A stretch of DNA of 34,922 bases from Acidobacteriota bacterium (GTDB lineage: Bacteria > Acidobacteriota > Terriglobia > Bryobacterales > Bryobacteraceae). The DNA lies in NCBI GenBank assembly GCA_030550335.1, contig JAUQPO010000004.1:1-34922 (forward strand), in the 5' to 3' direction. Positions within the stretch are counted from its first letter, which is position 1. Each line of letters opens with the position of its first letter. Positions 7,128 through 15,272 of this stretch are shown in pieces. Under the pieces are notes generated by a model. That model had not been told where the DNA came from, ran no database searches, and saw only the letters and a list, made by a program, of their open reading frames with translations. Made by a program: the position numbers and the translations under genes.

Positions 7128-10100
7128 GCGGATCATCGAGTTTTCAGCTCAAAACCGTTTCCTGGTGTTTTTGCTGGTCGCGGGGGCAGTGCTGCTCGGG
7201 ATTTGGGCCATGGGCAACGTACCTCTGGACGCCTTGCCCGATTTGAGCGAGACGCAGGTGATCATTTACTCCCGCTGGGACCGCAGCCCGGACATCGTCG
7301 AAGCCCAGGTCACCTACCCGATCGTTACGGCAATGCTAGGGGCGCCGCGCGTGCGAGCAGTCCGCGGGTTTTCCGATTTCGGCTACTCCTACGTGTACGT
7401 CATCTTCGAAGAGGGTACCGACATCTACTGGGCGCGCTCGCGCACACTCGAATATCTCTCCAGCGTGCTCCCGCGCCTACCTGAGGGGGTACGCACGGAG
7501 CTCGGCCCAGACGCCACCGGGCTCGGATGGGTCTTCCAATACGCTCTGGTCGACACTACCGGAAAGTACAGCCTCGCCGACCTACGCTCCTTGCAGGATT
7601 GGTTCCTCCGCTATCAGCTGCGCTCCGTCCCAGGGGTCGCTGAAGTGGCACCTGTGGGCGGCTTCGTCCGTCAGTACCAAGTTCGGCTAGACCCGAACCG
7701 CCTTGCGGCTCTGGGCATTCCCATCAGCCGGGTCGCCCAGGCCATTCGCCAAGGCAACCAGGACGTTGGGGGCCGGTTGGTCGAGTGGAGCGGCGCGGAG
7801 TATATGATCAGCGGGCGAGGTTACGCGCACTCCGCCGAGGACATCGCCAACATTGTGCTCGCTTCCACAGCCGAGGGCGTCCCTATCCGCGTTCGCGACG
7901 TGGGCTCGGTCATGCTGGGTCCGGATTTGCGGCGTGGTATAGCCGAGCTGGATGGGATGGGCGAGGTCGTCTCCGGCATCGTCGTCATGCGTCAGGGTGA
8001 AAACGCCCTACGGGTGATCGAGAGGGTCAAGGCAAAGCTGAGGGAGATCGAGCCCGGAATGCCCCCTGGCATCAAGATCGTTACCGCCTACGACCGCTCG
8101 GAGCTGATCTTGGAGTCCATCAACACGCTTAAGCGCACGTTGATCGAGGAGCTGAGCATCGTTTCGGCGGTGATCCTCATCTTCCTCTGGCACATTCCCA
8201 GCGCCGTAATTCCTATCATCACCATTCCCGTGGCGATCATCATCTCGTTCATCCCGATGCAACAACTAGGCCTGACGGCCAACATCATGTCGCTCGGCGG
8301 GATCGCCATCGCCATCGGAGCCATGGTCGATGCTGCAATCGTCGTCGTCGAACAGACGCACAAGAAATTGGAGCTCTGGGAGCGACAGGGCCGCCAGGGG
8401 GATCCAGCCACGGTCATCGTAACCGCCATCAAAGAGGTGGGTCGCCCTAGTTTCTATGCGCTATTGGTGATCGCCGTCTCGTTCCTGCCAGTTCTGGCAC
8501 TAGAAGCCCAGGAAGGCCGCTTGTTTAAGCCGCTGGCCTACACCAAGAACTTGGCGATGATTGTCGCCGCATTCCTGGCGATCACCTTGGATCCAGCCGC
8601 CCGGCTGCTCCTGATGCATATGCGGACCTTTCACTTCCGACCTCTCTGGCTGTCGCGGGCGGTTAACGCAGTGTTGGTCGGCAAGATTCACCCTGAGGAG
8701 CAACACCCGATCAGCCGAGTCCTCATACGCCTCTACGAGCCGGTTTGCGCTTGGGCACTGCGTTGGAAATGGCTCGTCATTGGTGCGGCCGCGCTGGCAG
8801 TGATGGCCACGATCCCTGTCTACCGGAGACTAGGTTCGGAGTTTATGCCCCCGTTGTACGAGGGGTCGCTCCTCTATATGCCTTCTACCCTACCCGGCAT
8901 CTCGGCAACCGAAGCGCAGCGCTTGCTGCAGATCACCGACCGGATTCTGAAACAGTTCCCGGAGGTCGAGCGGGTTCTCGGAAAAGCAGGTCGCGCCGAA
9001 ACCGCTACCGACCCGGCCCCCCTTTCGATGATTGAGACGGTGATCCTACTGAAACCCCGCGAACAATGGCGCAAGCGCGACACCTGGTACTCTTCCTGGG
9101 CGCCGGAATGGCTCAAACCCATCCTGCGTCACATCACACCCGATCACATTTCGCCTGAAGAACTCGTTCGCCAGATGAACGAAGCTCTGCAGGTTCCCGG
9201 GCTGGCCAACGCCTGGACCATGCCGATCAAAGGTCGCATCGACATGCTCACCACTGGGATGCGCACCCCGGTGGGGGTGAAAATTTACGGATCCGACCTC
9301 CAGGAGATCGAACGGATTGGCGCAGAGATCGAGAAGGTGCTTCGCACAGTGCCTGGCACGCGAAGTGTATTCGCCGAGCGGACCACGGGCGGCTATTTCC
9401 TTGACATCCGTTGGAGACGGGAGGAACTCGCGCGGTACGGGCTGACCGTCGATGAAGCGCAAGCGATTGTCGCGCATGCTATCGGTGGGGAAAATCTTAC
9501 GATGACCGTTGAAGGGCGGGAGCGTTACCCGGTTAACGTCCGGTACTACCCCGACTTTCGCACGACCCTGGACCGGCTTCAGCGCGTGCTGGTGCCCGCT
9601 AGGGATGGGCGGTGGCAGGTTCCCCTGGCGCAGCTGGCCGACATCAACGTGGTTTCGGGACCCTCGATGTACCGCGATGAGAATGGGCTCCTGGCTGGTT
9701 ATGTGTTCGTGGATGTGGCAGGCAGAGACTTGGGTAGCTATGTGGAAGAGGCCCGGCGGGTGGTCCGTGAACAGGTGCGCTTGCCCGTGGGTTATTCCAT
9801 TGCCTGGAGCGGCCAGTACGAAGCCATCGAGCGCGTACGGCAACGCCTCAAGCTCGTCGTGCCCTTGACGCTGTTCCTGATTGTCGTGCTGCTTTACCTG
9901 AACACGCGCTCTGCCGCAAAGACGTTGATCATTTTACTGGCCGTGCCCTTTTCTGCCGTCGGTGCAATCGTTCTGCTTTGGGCGCTCGGTTACCAGATGA
10001 GCGTCGCCGTGTGGGTCGGGTTGATCGCCTTGCTGGGCGTAGACGCGGAAACCGGAATGTTCATGCTCCTGTACCTGGATCTGGCTTACCAGGAGGCGCG

Positions 10101-10392
10101 CCGTCAGGGGCGTTTGCGCGGCCTGCAAGACTTGCGGGAAGCGATCCTGCACGGCGCAGTGAAACGTATCCGGCCAAAGTTCATGACGGTAGCCACGATG
10201 TTCTTAGGTCTGCTCCCCATCATGTGGTCTACCGGCACCGGCGCCGATGTGATGAAGCGCATCGCCGCGCCAATGGTGGGAGGGATCTTTACCTCCTTCA
10301 TTCTGGAGTTGGTCGTCTACCCGGCGATCTACGAGGTATGGAAGTGGCACTTCGAACTGAAAAGAGAGCTGCGTGTTTCGCGTTCTGGCTAG
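7120..10392 (+). CDS. cusA: Copper/silver RND efflux pump, CusA family
   Basis: Inner-membrane proton-driven transporter of 1090 residues. The start at 7120 gives the usual family N-terminus (MIERIIEFSAQNR); the frame stays open to 7003, but that extension lies inside cusB. The three methionines that bind Cu(I)/Ag(I) in E. coli CusA (573, 623, 672) all have counterparts here: Met587 (LLYMPST), Met637 (PLSMIET) and Met709 (RIDML). The charged transmembrane relay is also present: Asp404 (GAMVDA), Glu977 (VDAETG) and Lys1020 (RPKFMT). An insertion of about 20 residues lies between the second and third Met. These residues favour monovalent copper or silver over the zinc/cobalt CzcA branch. The 3' end overlaps the next gene by 49 bases. 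Confidence 0.95.
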   Translation: MIERIIEFSAQNRFLVFLLVAGAVLLGIWAMGNVPLDALPDLSETQVIIYSRWDRSPDIVEAQVTYPIVTAMLGAPRVRAVRGFSDFGYSYVYVIFEEGTDIYWARSRTLEYLSSVLPRLPEGVRTELGPDATGLGWVFQYALVDTTGKYSLADLRSLQDWFLRYQLRSVPGVAEVAPVGGFVRQYQVRLDPNRLAALGIPISRVAQAIRQGNQDVGGRLVEWSGAEYMISGRGYAHSAEDIANIVLASTAEGVPIRVRDVGSVMLGPDLRRGIAELDGMGEVVSGIVVMRQGENALRVIERVKAKLREIEPGMPPGIKIVTAYDRSELILESINTLKRTLIEELSIVSAVILIFLWHIPSAVIPIITIPVAIIISFIPMQQLGLTANIMSLGGIAIAIGAMVDAAIVVVEQTHKKLELWERQGRQGDPATVIVTAIKEVGRPSFYALLVIAVSFLPVLALEAQEGRLFKPLAYTKNLAMIVAAFLAITLDPAARLLLMHMRTFHFRPLWLSRAVNAVLVGKIHPEEQHPISRVLIRLYEPVCAWALRWKWLVIGAAALAVMATIPVYRRLGSEFMPPLYEGSLLYMPSTLPGISATEAQRLLQITDRILKQFPEVERVLGKAGRAETATDPAPLSMIETVILLKPREQWRKRDTWYSSWAPEWLKPILRHITPDHISPEELVRQMNEALQVPGLANAWTMPIKGRIDMLTTGMRTPVGVKIYGSDLQEIERIGAEIEKVLRTVPGTRSVFAERTTGGYFLDIRWRREELARYGLTVDEAQAIVAHAIGGENLTMTVEGRERYPVNVRYYPDFRTTLDRLQRVLVPARDGRWQVPLAQLADINVVSGPSMYRDENGLLAGYVFVDVAGRDLGSYVEEARRVVREQVRLPVGYSIAWSGQYEAIERVRQRLKLVVPLTLFLIVVLLYLNTRSAAKTLIILLAVPFSAVGAIVLLWALGYQMSVAVWVGLIALLGVDAETGMFMLLYLDLAYQEARRQGRLRGLQDLREAILHGAVKRIRPKFMTVATMFLGLLPIMWSTGTGADVMKRIAAPMVGGIFTSFILELVVYPAIYEVWKWHFELKRELRVSRSG

Positions 10393-11078
10393 TCACGGCG
10401 CTGGGAGCACAGCCGCTGGAATTTGCTGTCCGCCACGATCACCGCTGGCGGGATCGGCCAGGGATCCTGCGCATCGCTCCGGAAGGCATCTCATATCAAG
10501 AGGCCAGTGCCAAGAAGCCCTCACAGCACCGTTGGAGCTGGGCTTGGCACGAAATTCAGCAGTTGTATCTCTCAGAAGACCGTCTGACGATCCTCAGCTA
10601 CCAGGACAATCTTTGGCAGTTGGGTGCCGATCGCCGGTACAGCTTTTTGCGGGCAGGTGGCCCCCCGTTCTCACGTGCGTACCCGTTGTTGCGGCAGCAA
10701 ATGGACCAACGGCTGGTCGTGGCCCTGGCCGACGACTCGCAACCGTGCTTGTGGGAGGTGCCGGTAAAGCTGCAGGGTCGGCTCCGTGGATCCCACGGGG
10801 TACTGCGAGTGAGCGAGGACACGATCGTCTACCGATCCGATCGCCGGGGGCAATCTCGCACCTGGCGCTATACGGACATCGACAACCTCACGAGCTCTGG
10901 CCCCTTCGAGCTCACCATCGTGACGTTCGAGCGGTCGCTTTGGCACTACGGCGGCCGCCGGCTTTTCCAATTCCAGCTCAAGCAGCCGCTGGACCCGGAG
11001 CGGTACAACGAGCTGTGGTTGCGCTGGCAACAGCGCGCCAAGGGGTTGCGGCTTCTGGGCCGTGCGGTGGGCCCATAG
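10344..11078 (+). CDS. Secreted protein with two tandem copies of a PH-like beta-rich domain
   Basis: A 244-residue protein of unknown function. A signal peptide (about 4-22, ending ALGAQ) precedes two copies of the same domain, at about 27-120 and 138-232. The copies align column by column: GILRI/GVLRV, Tyr51/Tyr163, Trp66/Trp174, LTIL/LTIV (81-84/190-193), LWQLG/LWHYG (90-94/199-203) and Arg98/Arg206. The strand-rich pattern with a late helix resembles a pleckstrin-homology or GRAM-type fold; this is inference. The GTG at 10344 has GAGG seven bases upstream; an ATG at 10338 is the alternative. It overlaps cusA by 49 bases, so it is probably made with the pump and may act as an accessory envelope component. 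Confidence 0.75.
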   Translation: MALRTEKRAACFAFWLVTALGAQPLEFAVRHDHRWRDRPGILRIAPEGISYQEASAKKPSQHRWSWAWHEIQQLYLSEDRLTILSYQDNLWQLGADRRYSFLRAGGPPFSRAYPLLRQQMDQRLVVALADDSQPCLWEVPVKLQGRLRGSHGVLRVSEDTIVYRSDRRGQSRTWRYTDIDNLTSSGPFELTIVTFERSLWHYGGRRLFQFQLKQPLDPERYNELWLRWQQRAKGLRLLGRAVGP

Positions 11079-11153
11079 CCCGGGTGGCCACAGCAGTGCC
11101 GCGTAGCCGGCTCCACCGTTCTCCGAGTTCCGTGGACTGGATGTCAGGCCCAC

Positions 11154-11159
11154 TATAAT
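11154..11159 (+). promoter_or_regulatory. Consensus -10 (TATAAT) before greA
   Basis: A perfect TATAAT lies in the 107-base gap before greA. The -35 region about 17 bases upstream (around 11131-11137) is weak. Transcription from it would begin near 11166 and give a leader of about 20 bases before the ATG at 11186. Confidence 0.55.
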
Positions 11160-11185
11160 GGGTGAGAAGAAGCCCGCCGCGATCT

Positions 11186-11653
11186 ATGCTTGATCTCAAA
11201 AAGAAGTTGGAAGAAGAAATCGCCCGTTTGGAGTACGAGCTTCGTCACGAGCTTCCTAAGGAGATTCAGCGTGCCCGGGCGCTGGGCGATCTCAGCGAAA
11301 ACGCCGAATACCAGGCAGCTAAGGAGCGGCAACGCTTGGTGGAAGCTCGCTTGGCTCAACTTAAACGGCGGCTGAGCGAGCTGTCCATGATCGACCTGTC
11401 TCGGATCCCGCGGGATCGCGTGGGGCTGGGCTCCCGTGTGGTGTTGTATGACCTCCAAAAAGGCGAGGAAGTGACCTATCAGCTGGTGACGAGCGAGCAT
11501 GCCGACGCGGCCAACGGACTGATCTCTACGACTTCTCCCATCGGACGCGGGCTACTCGGCAAGAGGGTGGGCGACGTGGTACGCATCGAGATTCCCGGGG
11601 GCGTCCGGGAGTTCGAGATCATCGACTTGACGACTATCCACGACGCGGTCTAG
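11186..11653 (+). CDS. greA: Transcription elongation factor GreA
   Basis: Stimulates the transcript-cleavage activity of stalled RNA polymerase; 155 residues, normal for the family. An N-terminal antiparallel coiled coil (about 1-72) carries the acidic tip motif GDLSENAEYQAAKE, whose Asp and Glu residues reach the polymerase active site. The C-terminal FKBP-like domain shows GSRVVLYDL and the family signature ISTTSPIGRGLLGKRVGD. A GTG at 11162 would add eight residues, but it sits almost on the -10 element and is less likely. No strong Shine-Dalgarno is visible. Cytoplasmic; first of a probable pair with the next gene, 41 bases on. Confidence 0.95.
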   Translation: MLDLKKKLEEEIARLEYELRHELPKEIQRARALGDLSENAEYQAAKERQRLVEARLAQLKRRLSELSMIDLSRIPRDRVGLGSRVVLYDLQKGEEVTYQLVTSEHADAANGLISTTSPIGRGLLGKRVGDVVRIEIPGGVREFEIIDLTTIHDAV

Positions 11654-11694
11654 TGTAAAGGGAGCCTGGCTGTCGCAGCTGGTGGCATGAGTCG

Positions 11695-12345
11695 ATGTCG
11701 GTAACACGCCAGATCGGTCGAGCCTGCGACAAGGTCGTCGTCCAGATCGTTCGTTTGCTGGCCCTGTCTCACGTTCATCCCAACGTATTGACTTTCGTGG
11801 GATTACTAATCAACCTGTTGGCCGCTTACTTTCTCAGCATGGGCCGCTTCCGCACGGCAGGCCTCGTGATTCTAGGGGCGGCTATCTTCGATATGGTCGA
11901 CGGGCGTGTGGCCCGGACGACCAACCGCGTGACTCGCTTCGGGGCCTTTTTCGACTCCGTCGTCGATCGCTACTCCGACCTCGGGCTGTTGATGGGATTG
12001 CTGGTGTACTACGCCTCAATCAATCGCTTCTTTTATGTGGTACTAACGGCCGTGGTGATGACCGCGGCGGTCATGGTCAGCTACACCCGGGCACGTGCTG
12101 AAAACGTCATCCCGCAGTGCAAGGTGGGCTTCATGGAGCGGCCCGAACGCATCGTTCTGCTGATGATCGGAGCCCTGTTCGATCGTATGGCTGCAGTTCT
12201 CTGGGTCATAGCCGTACTGGGTAATCTTACGGTGATCCACCGGGTCATCCACACCTGGCAAGAGACTCGCCGGTTGGAAGCTGCTCAGCTCGGCCGGCCC
12301 GCACCAACAGTTTCAGTGGCGGAGCAACGACCTGCCACTCGTTGA
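11695..12345 (+). CDS. CDP-alcohol phosphatidyltransferase family membrane protein
   Basis: Integral membrane enzyme of 216 residues that joins a CDP-activated lipid to an alcohol acceptor. The complete family motif is present: Asp66-x2-Asp69-Gly70-x2-Ala73-Arg74-x8-Gly83-x3-Asp87-x3-Asp91, with the four aspartates that hold the two metal ions. Hydrophobic segments at about 31-64, 95-120 and 145-175 suit the six-helix fold. The N-terminus (LSHVHPNVLTFVGL) resembles phosphatidylinositol-phosphate or glycerol-phosphate type synthases. The acceptor alcohol cannot be read from the sequence, so I give no gene symbol. The C-terminal tail is cytoplasmic and polar. It is convergent with nikR, 31 bases apart. 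Confidence 0.88.
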   Translation: MSVTRQIGRACDKVVVQIVRLLALSHVHPNVLTFVGLLINLLAAYFLSMGRFRTAGLVILGAAIFDMVDGRVARTTNRVTRFGAFFDSVVDRYSDLGLLMGLLVYYASINRFFYVVLTAVVMTAAVMVSYTRARAENVIPQCKVGFMERPERIVLLMIGALFDRMAAVLWVIAVLGNLTVIHRVIHTWQETRRLEAAQLGRPAPTVSVAEQRPATR

Positions 12346-12376
12346 TCCCTACCACGATCGGGCAGCGTTCCGGTGC

Positions 12377-12793
12377 TCAAAGCTCAGAAGGACTGGCCGT
12401 AATGACTAGGCGGCCATGTTTGACCCCACGCGTGGCGATCAAGGTGTCGGCGATCTTGCGGACAACCGCTGCTTTGCCCCGAACCACCAGCACCTCTAGG
12501 CAGTTGTCCCGGTCTAGGTGCACGTGCAGCGTGGAGAGGATGTTGCGGTGGTACTCATGCTGCAGATCCGTGAGTTTGTCGGCGAGCAGGCGCACGTGGT
12601 GATCGTAGACCAACGTGACGGTACCGACGACCTCCGCATCGGGCGTCTCCCACTTCTGCTGCACCAGCTCGTCGCGGATTAAGTCCCGAAATGCCTCAGA
12701 TCGGTTAGTGTAACCGCGGGAACGCATCAATTGATCGAACTTTTTCAGAAGGTCCGAAGGGATCGCCACGCCAATCCGGCTCAACTTTGCCAT
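12377..12793 (-). CDS. nikR: Nickel-responsive transcriptional regulator NikR
   Basis: A 138-residue ribbon-helix-helix repressor with a C-terminal ACT-like nickel sensor. The DNA-binding part (about 2-45) includes SRIGVAIPSDLLKKFD and the helix YTNRSEAFRDLIR. The square-planar nickel ligands are all present: His79, His90, His92 and Cys98, at constant offset +3 from E. coli His76/87/89/Cys95 (motif LHVHLDRDNCLEV). It is transcribed divergently from a nickel importer, with 98 bases between the starts. The neighbours settle the metal: it should repress nikMNQO when nickel is plentiful, and probably itself. Confidence 0.95.
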   Translation of the reverse strand: MAKLSRIGVAIPSDLLKKFDQLMRSRGYTNRSEAFRDLIRDELVQQKWETPDAEVVGTVTLVYDHHVRLLADKLTDLQHEYHRNILSTLHVHLDRDNCLEVLVVRGKAAVVRKIADTLIATRGVKHGRLVITASPSEL

Positions 12794-12851
12794 GGCGATT
12801 GTCAGGGTAGCGCGCTTGATGGTCGCGGCACAAAGTGTGCGCCCGTTGGTG

Positions 12852-12880
12852 ATACGGTTTGGAGGATCGTGCTACCGTAA
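12852..12880. promoter_or_regulatory. Candidate NikR operator between nikR and nikMN
   Basis: An inverted repeat TACGG (12853-12857) and CCGTA (12875-12879) lies in the divergent spacer, centred about 26 bases before the nikMN start. With one flanking base per side the span is 29 bases, close to the 28-base two-half-site layout of known NikR operators. The half-sites differ from the E. coli sequence, so this rests on position and spacing only. A second inverted repeat (GCACA-AAG-TGTGC, 12828-12840) also lies in the spacer. Confidence 0.4.
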
Positions 12881-12891
12881 GAACACAGCCG

Positions 12892-13821
12892 ATGCATGTC
12901 CCGGACGGCATACTGGCTCCCCCGGTGTGGATGGGTCTGGCCACCGCTAGCGCTTTCGCTCTAGGCTACGTGGGACGCCGCTTGCGCCAGCAAACCTGGC
13001 AACAGAACATCCCGTTGATGGGCGTGATGGGCGCTTTCGTGTTTGCCGCCCAGATGGTCAACTTTCCTATTCTCCCCGGCACCAGTAGCCATTTACTAGG
13101 GAGCGCCTTGCTCACGCTAACCCTCGGCCAGCCACTGGCCTCGATGGCAATGACGGCCGTGCTCACCCTACAAGCGTTCATTTTCCAAGATGGTGGCGTG
13201 CTGGCCCTAGGTGCGAATGTTTTCAACATGGCCGTGATGGGAACCCTGGTGGCTCAGTGGGCGGGGCGTGCTTTCGGCCTCTACAAGAAAACCTGGGGAG
13301 CGGTAGCCGCCGGATGGTTCTCAGTCACCATCGCAGGCGCTCTGGCGGTGGCAGAACTCCTGGCTTCTGGAATTCGATTGCCGAGCTGGTCTGTTTGGCT
13401 CGCACTCGGAGCACTGGCGCTGACTGGAATCGTAGAGGGCTTGCTCACCGCAGCCATCCTTGCCCTCCTAGAACGCAGCGGGCTGCGAAAGCTGGAGACA
13501 CCGATTGGCCGTCAAAGCCGGATAGTAGCCGTCACCGCTCTGCTGAGCGTGGTGGCGCTGACGGCCGGCGCTCTGATCGCTTCGGCGGATCCCGATATTC
13601 TGGAGACCGCCTTGGTGAAAACAGGGCTCGACAAGCTCGCCACGACACTCCTACAAAGCCCGTTCGGAGATTACCAAGCCCCGATCGCCGGCCCTTCTTG
13701 GCTCCGACAGGTCCTTGCAGGTGCGTTAGGCATCGCGCTGATCGTCGGTGCGGCGCTGCTCCTGGCTCGGTTTTACACTAGCCGGAAGAAACTCCCTCCA
13801 CGATGCACTACGTCGTCCTAG
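12892..13821 (+). CDS. nikMN: ECF nickel transporter substrate-binding component, NikMN fusion
   Basis: Membrane S component of an energy-coupling-factor transporter, 309 residues. The start at 12892 gives the invariant N-terminus MHVPDG; the second-position His is a metal ligand in CbiM/NikM proteins. An upstream frame extension to 12859 is therefore rejected. The CbiM core spans about 1-205 with six or seven hydrophobic helices (FQDGGVLALGANVFNM is typical). The C-terminal part (about 225-309) resembles the NikN/PDGLE module (SADPDILE, SPFGDYQ and a final membrane helix), so M and N functions are fused. Nickel rather than cobalt is inferred from the adjacent NikR. It overlaps nikQ by 19 bases. 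Confidence 0.9.
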   Translation: MHVPDGILAPPVWMGLATASAFALGYVGRRLRQQTWQQNIPLMGVMGAFVFAAQMVNFPILPGTSSHLLGSALLTLTLGQPLASMAMTAVLTLQAFIFQDGGVLALGANVFNMAVMGTLVAQWAGRAFGLYKKTWGAVAAGWFSVTIAGALAVAELLASGIRLPSWSVWLALGALALTGIVEGLLTAAILALLERSGLRKLETPIGRQSRIVAVTALLSVVALTAGALIASADPDILETALVKTGLDKLATTLLQSPFGDYQAPIAGPSWLRQVLAGALGIALIVGAALLLARFYTSRKKLPPRCTTSS

Positions 13822-14546
13822 AACGCCTGAGCCAACGTGACAGTGTGCTGCACCGTCGCGACGCTCGAGCAAAGATTGTCGCAACACTGAGCCTACTAGT
13901 TGCACTGGCTTTCCTTCCCAATTCTGCGTGGCTGCAGTTTGGGTCGATGGCTCTACTTTTGATGGCAGCTACCTCCATGGCCGACTTGCCCGTCAGGATC
14001 CTCGCCCTACGAATCTTGGTCGTCCTGCCGTTCTCAGGCCTAGCCGCATTGGCTAGCTGGTTGGCAGGGGACCCAGCGCGTGGCGTGGCAATTCTAGTGA
14101 AAAGTTGTTTGTCGGTTTACTTGGTAATTTTACTCGTCGCGACCACACGCATGCCTGAGTTGTTGCAGGCACTCAAACAGCTCGGTGTACCGGACGCTAT
14201 GGTGCTTGGCTTGCAATTTGTTTACCGGTACCTCTTCGTCATTTCCGAGCAAGCCCAGCATATGGTGTTTGCCGCCCGGTCCAGGATGGGTTGGCAGGAG
14301 GGTCCAAGTGTACGGCTGAAACCGCACAGTCTGGGACTACGAACCGCAGCTGGGCTGGTGGCCGTACTGTTTTTGCGTTCCTACGAGCGGTCGGATCGAG
14401 TCTTTCAGGCCATGCTTGCGCGGGGCTTTCGTCCTGGGCAGCTGGTAGCAAAACCCTCCAAACTCGCTGCGCCGGACATCTTGTTCAGTGGCTCTGCTGT
14501 AAGCTTTGCTGCGCTGCTGGTGGCTACTGCGAAGTTTGGGGTCTGA
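13803..14546 (+). CDS. nikQ: ECF transporter transmembrane component, NikQ/CbiQ family
   Basis: The 247-residue T component that couples the S component to the ATPase. Hydrophobic helices cover about 25-75, 80-115 and 225-245. The cytoplasmic coupling helices carry the EcfT Ala-Arg motifs, seen as FAARSRMGW (about 158-166) and MLARGFRPG (about 204-212). The N-terminus (DSVLHRRDARAKIVATL) is typical of CbiQ. It starts inside the 3' end of nikMN and ends five bases before nikO, so the three genes form one operon. The Q name follows from the nickel context. Confidence 0.9.
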   Translation: MHYVVLERLSQRDSVLHRRDARAKIVATLSLLVALAFLPNSAWLQFGSMALLLMAATSMADLPVRILALRILVVLPFSGLAALASWLAGDPARGVAILVKSCLSVYLVILLVATTRMPELLQALKQLGVPDAMVLGLQFVYRYLFVISEQAQHMVFAARSRMGWQEGPSVRLKPHSLGLRTAAGLVAVLFLRSYERSDRVFQAMLARGFRPGQLVAKPSKLAAPDILFSGSAVSFAALLVATAKFGV

Positions 14547-14551
14547 GCAAA

Positions 14552-15268
14552 ATGCTGCCCCTGATCGAGGTCAAAGGTCTACGGTTTACTTACCCAGATG
14601 GGACGCCTGCTCTTAATGGTGTGGATTTCACGCTGTACCCCGGAGAAACTGTGTTCCTCCTCGGCCCGAACGGATCAGGGAAAACCACCTTCGTGTTGCA
14701 TCTGAATGGGCTGCTCCGCGGGGAGGGGCTGGTCCGTGTCTGCGGGCTGGACTTGCGCGACCCGCGGAACTTACCCACTGTGCGCGCTAAGGTGGGAGTT
14801 CTTTTTCAAGACCCCGACGATCAGCTGTTCATGCCCACCGTGCTTGAGGATGTCGCCTTTGGTCCGTTGAACTTTGGTTACCCTAGAGAACTGGCATTTC
14901 AGAAAGCGCGCGAGGCACTAGCACGGGTGGGTATGTCCCATGCCGCCGACCGAGCGCCTTATCACCTTAGTGCCGGTGAAAAACGACGCGTAGCTTTGGC
15001 TGGCGTCCTGGCTACCAATCCGGAGGTATTGGTGCTAGACGAGCCGACGACGTTCCTAGACCCACCTTCTCAACGGGATTTACTTTGCCTCCTCAGAGAA
15101 CTACACCAGGCAAAGGTGATCGTGTCTCACGACTTGACCTTAGGACGCGCGTTGGCTACCCGCGCGCTGTTCTTCTCTGGAGGAAAAATCGTGGCGCAGG
15201 GCAGTTTCGACGAGATTATCCACCGCTTCGGCTGGGCAACGGTACCCAGCCAGCCCAATGGCGGCTAA
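14552..15268 (+). CDS. nikO: ECF nickel transporter ATP-binding protein, NikO/CbiO family
   Basis: Cytoplasmic ABC ATPase of 238 residues that powers nickel import. It shows Walker A (GPNGSGKTT), the Q-loop in LFQDPDDQLF (the DPDDQLF form is typical of CbiO/EcfA), signature LSAGEKRR, Walker B VLVLDEPT and the H-loop in VSHDLTLG. The frame is open upstream to 14291 inside nikQ, but the ATG at 14552 gives the normal ATPase N-terminus (MLPLIEVKGLRFTYPDG). A single ATPase gene suggests a homodimer. No terminator is visible in the four bases before the convergent stop of the next gene. Confidence 0.95.
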   Translation: MLPLIEVKGLRFTYPDGTPALNGVDFTLYPGETVFLLGPNGSGKTTFVLHLNGLLRGEGLVRVCGLDLRDPRNLPTVRAKVGVLFQDPDDQLFMPTVLEDVAFGPLNFGYPRELAFQKAREALARVGMSHAADRAPYHLSAGEKRRVALAGVLATNPEVLVLDEPTTFLDPPSQRDLLCLLRELHQAKVIVSHDLTLGRALATRALFFSGGKIVAQGSFDEIIHRFGWATVPSQPNGG

Positions 15269-15272
15269 AAAC

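Noticed and set aside
9046-9843. Long open frame (265 codons) on the minus strand inside cusA
   Set aside because: It is antisense to a conserved RND pump, has no recognisable domain and no binding site; a shadow of GC-rich codon use.
12807-12875. GTAGC ... GCTAC inverted repeat in the nikR-nikMN spacer
   Set aside because: The arms are over 60 bases apart and short; the 29-base repeat is a better operator candidate.
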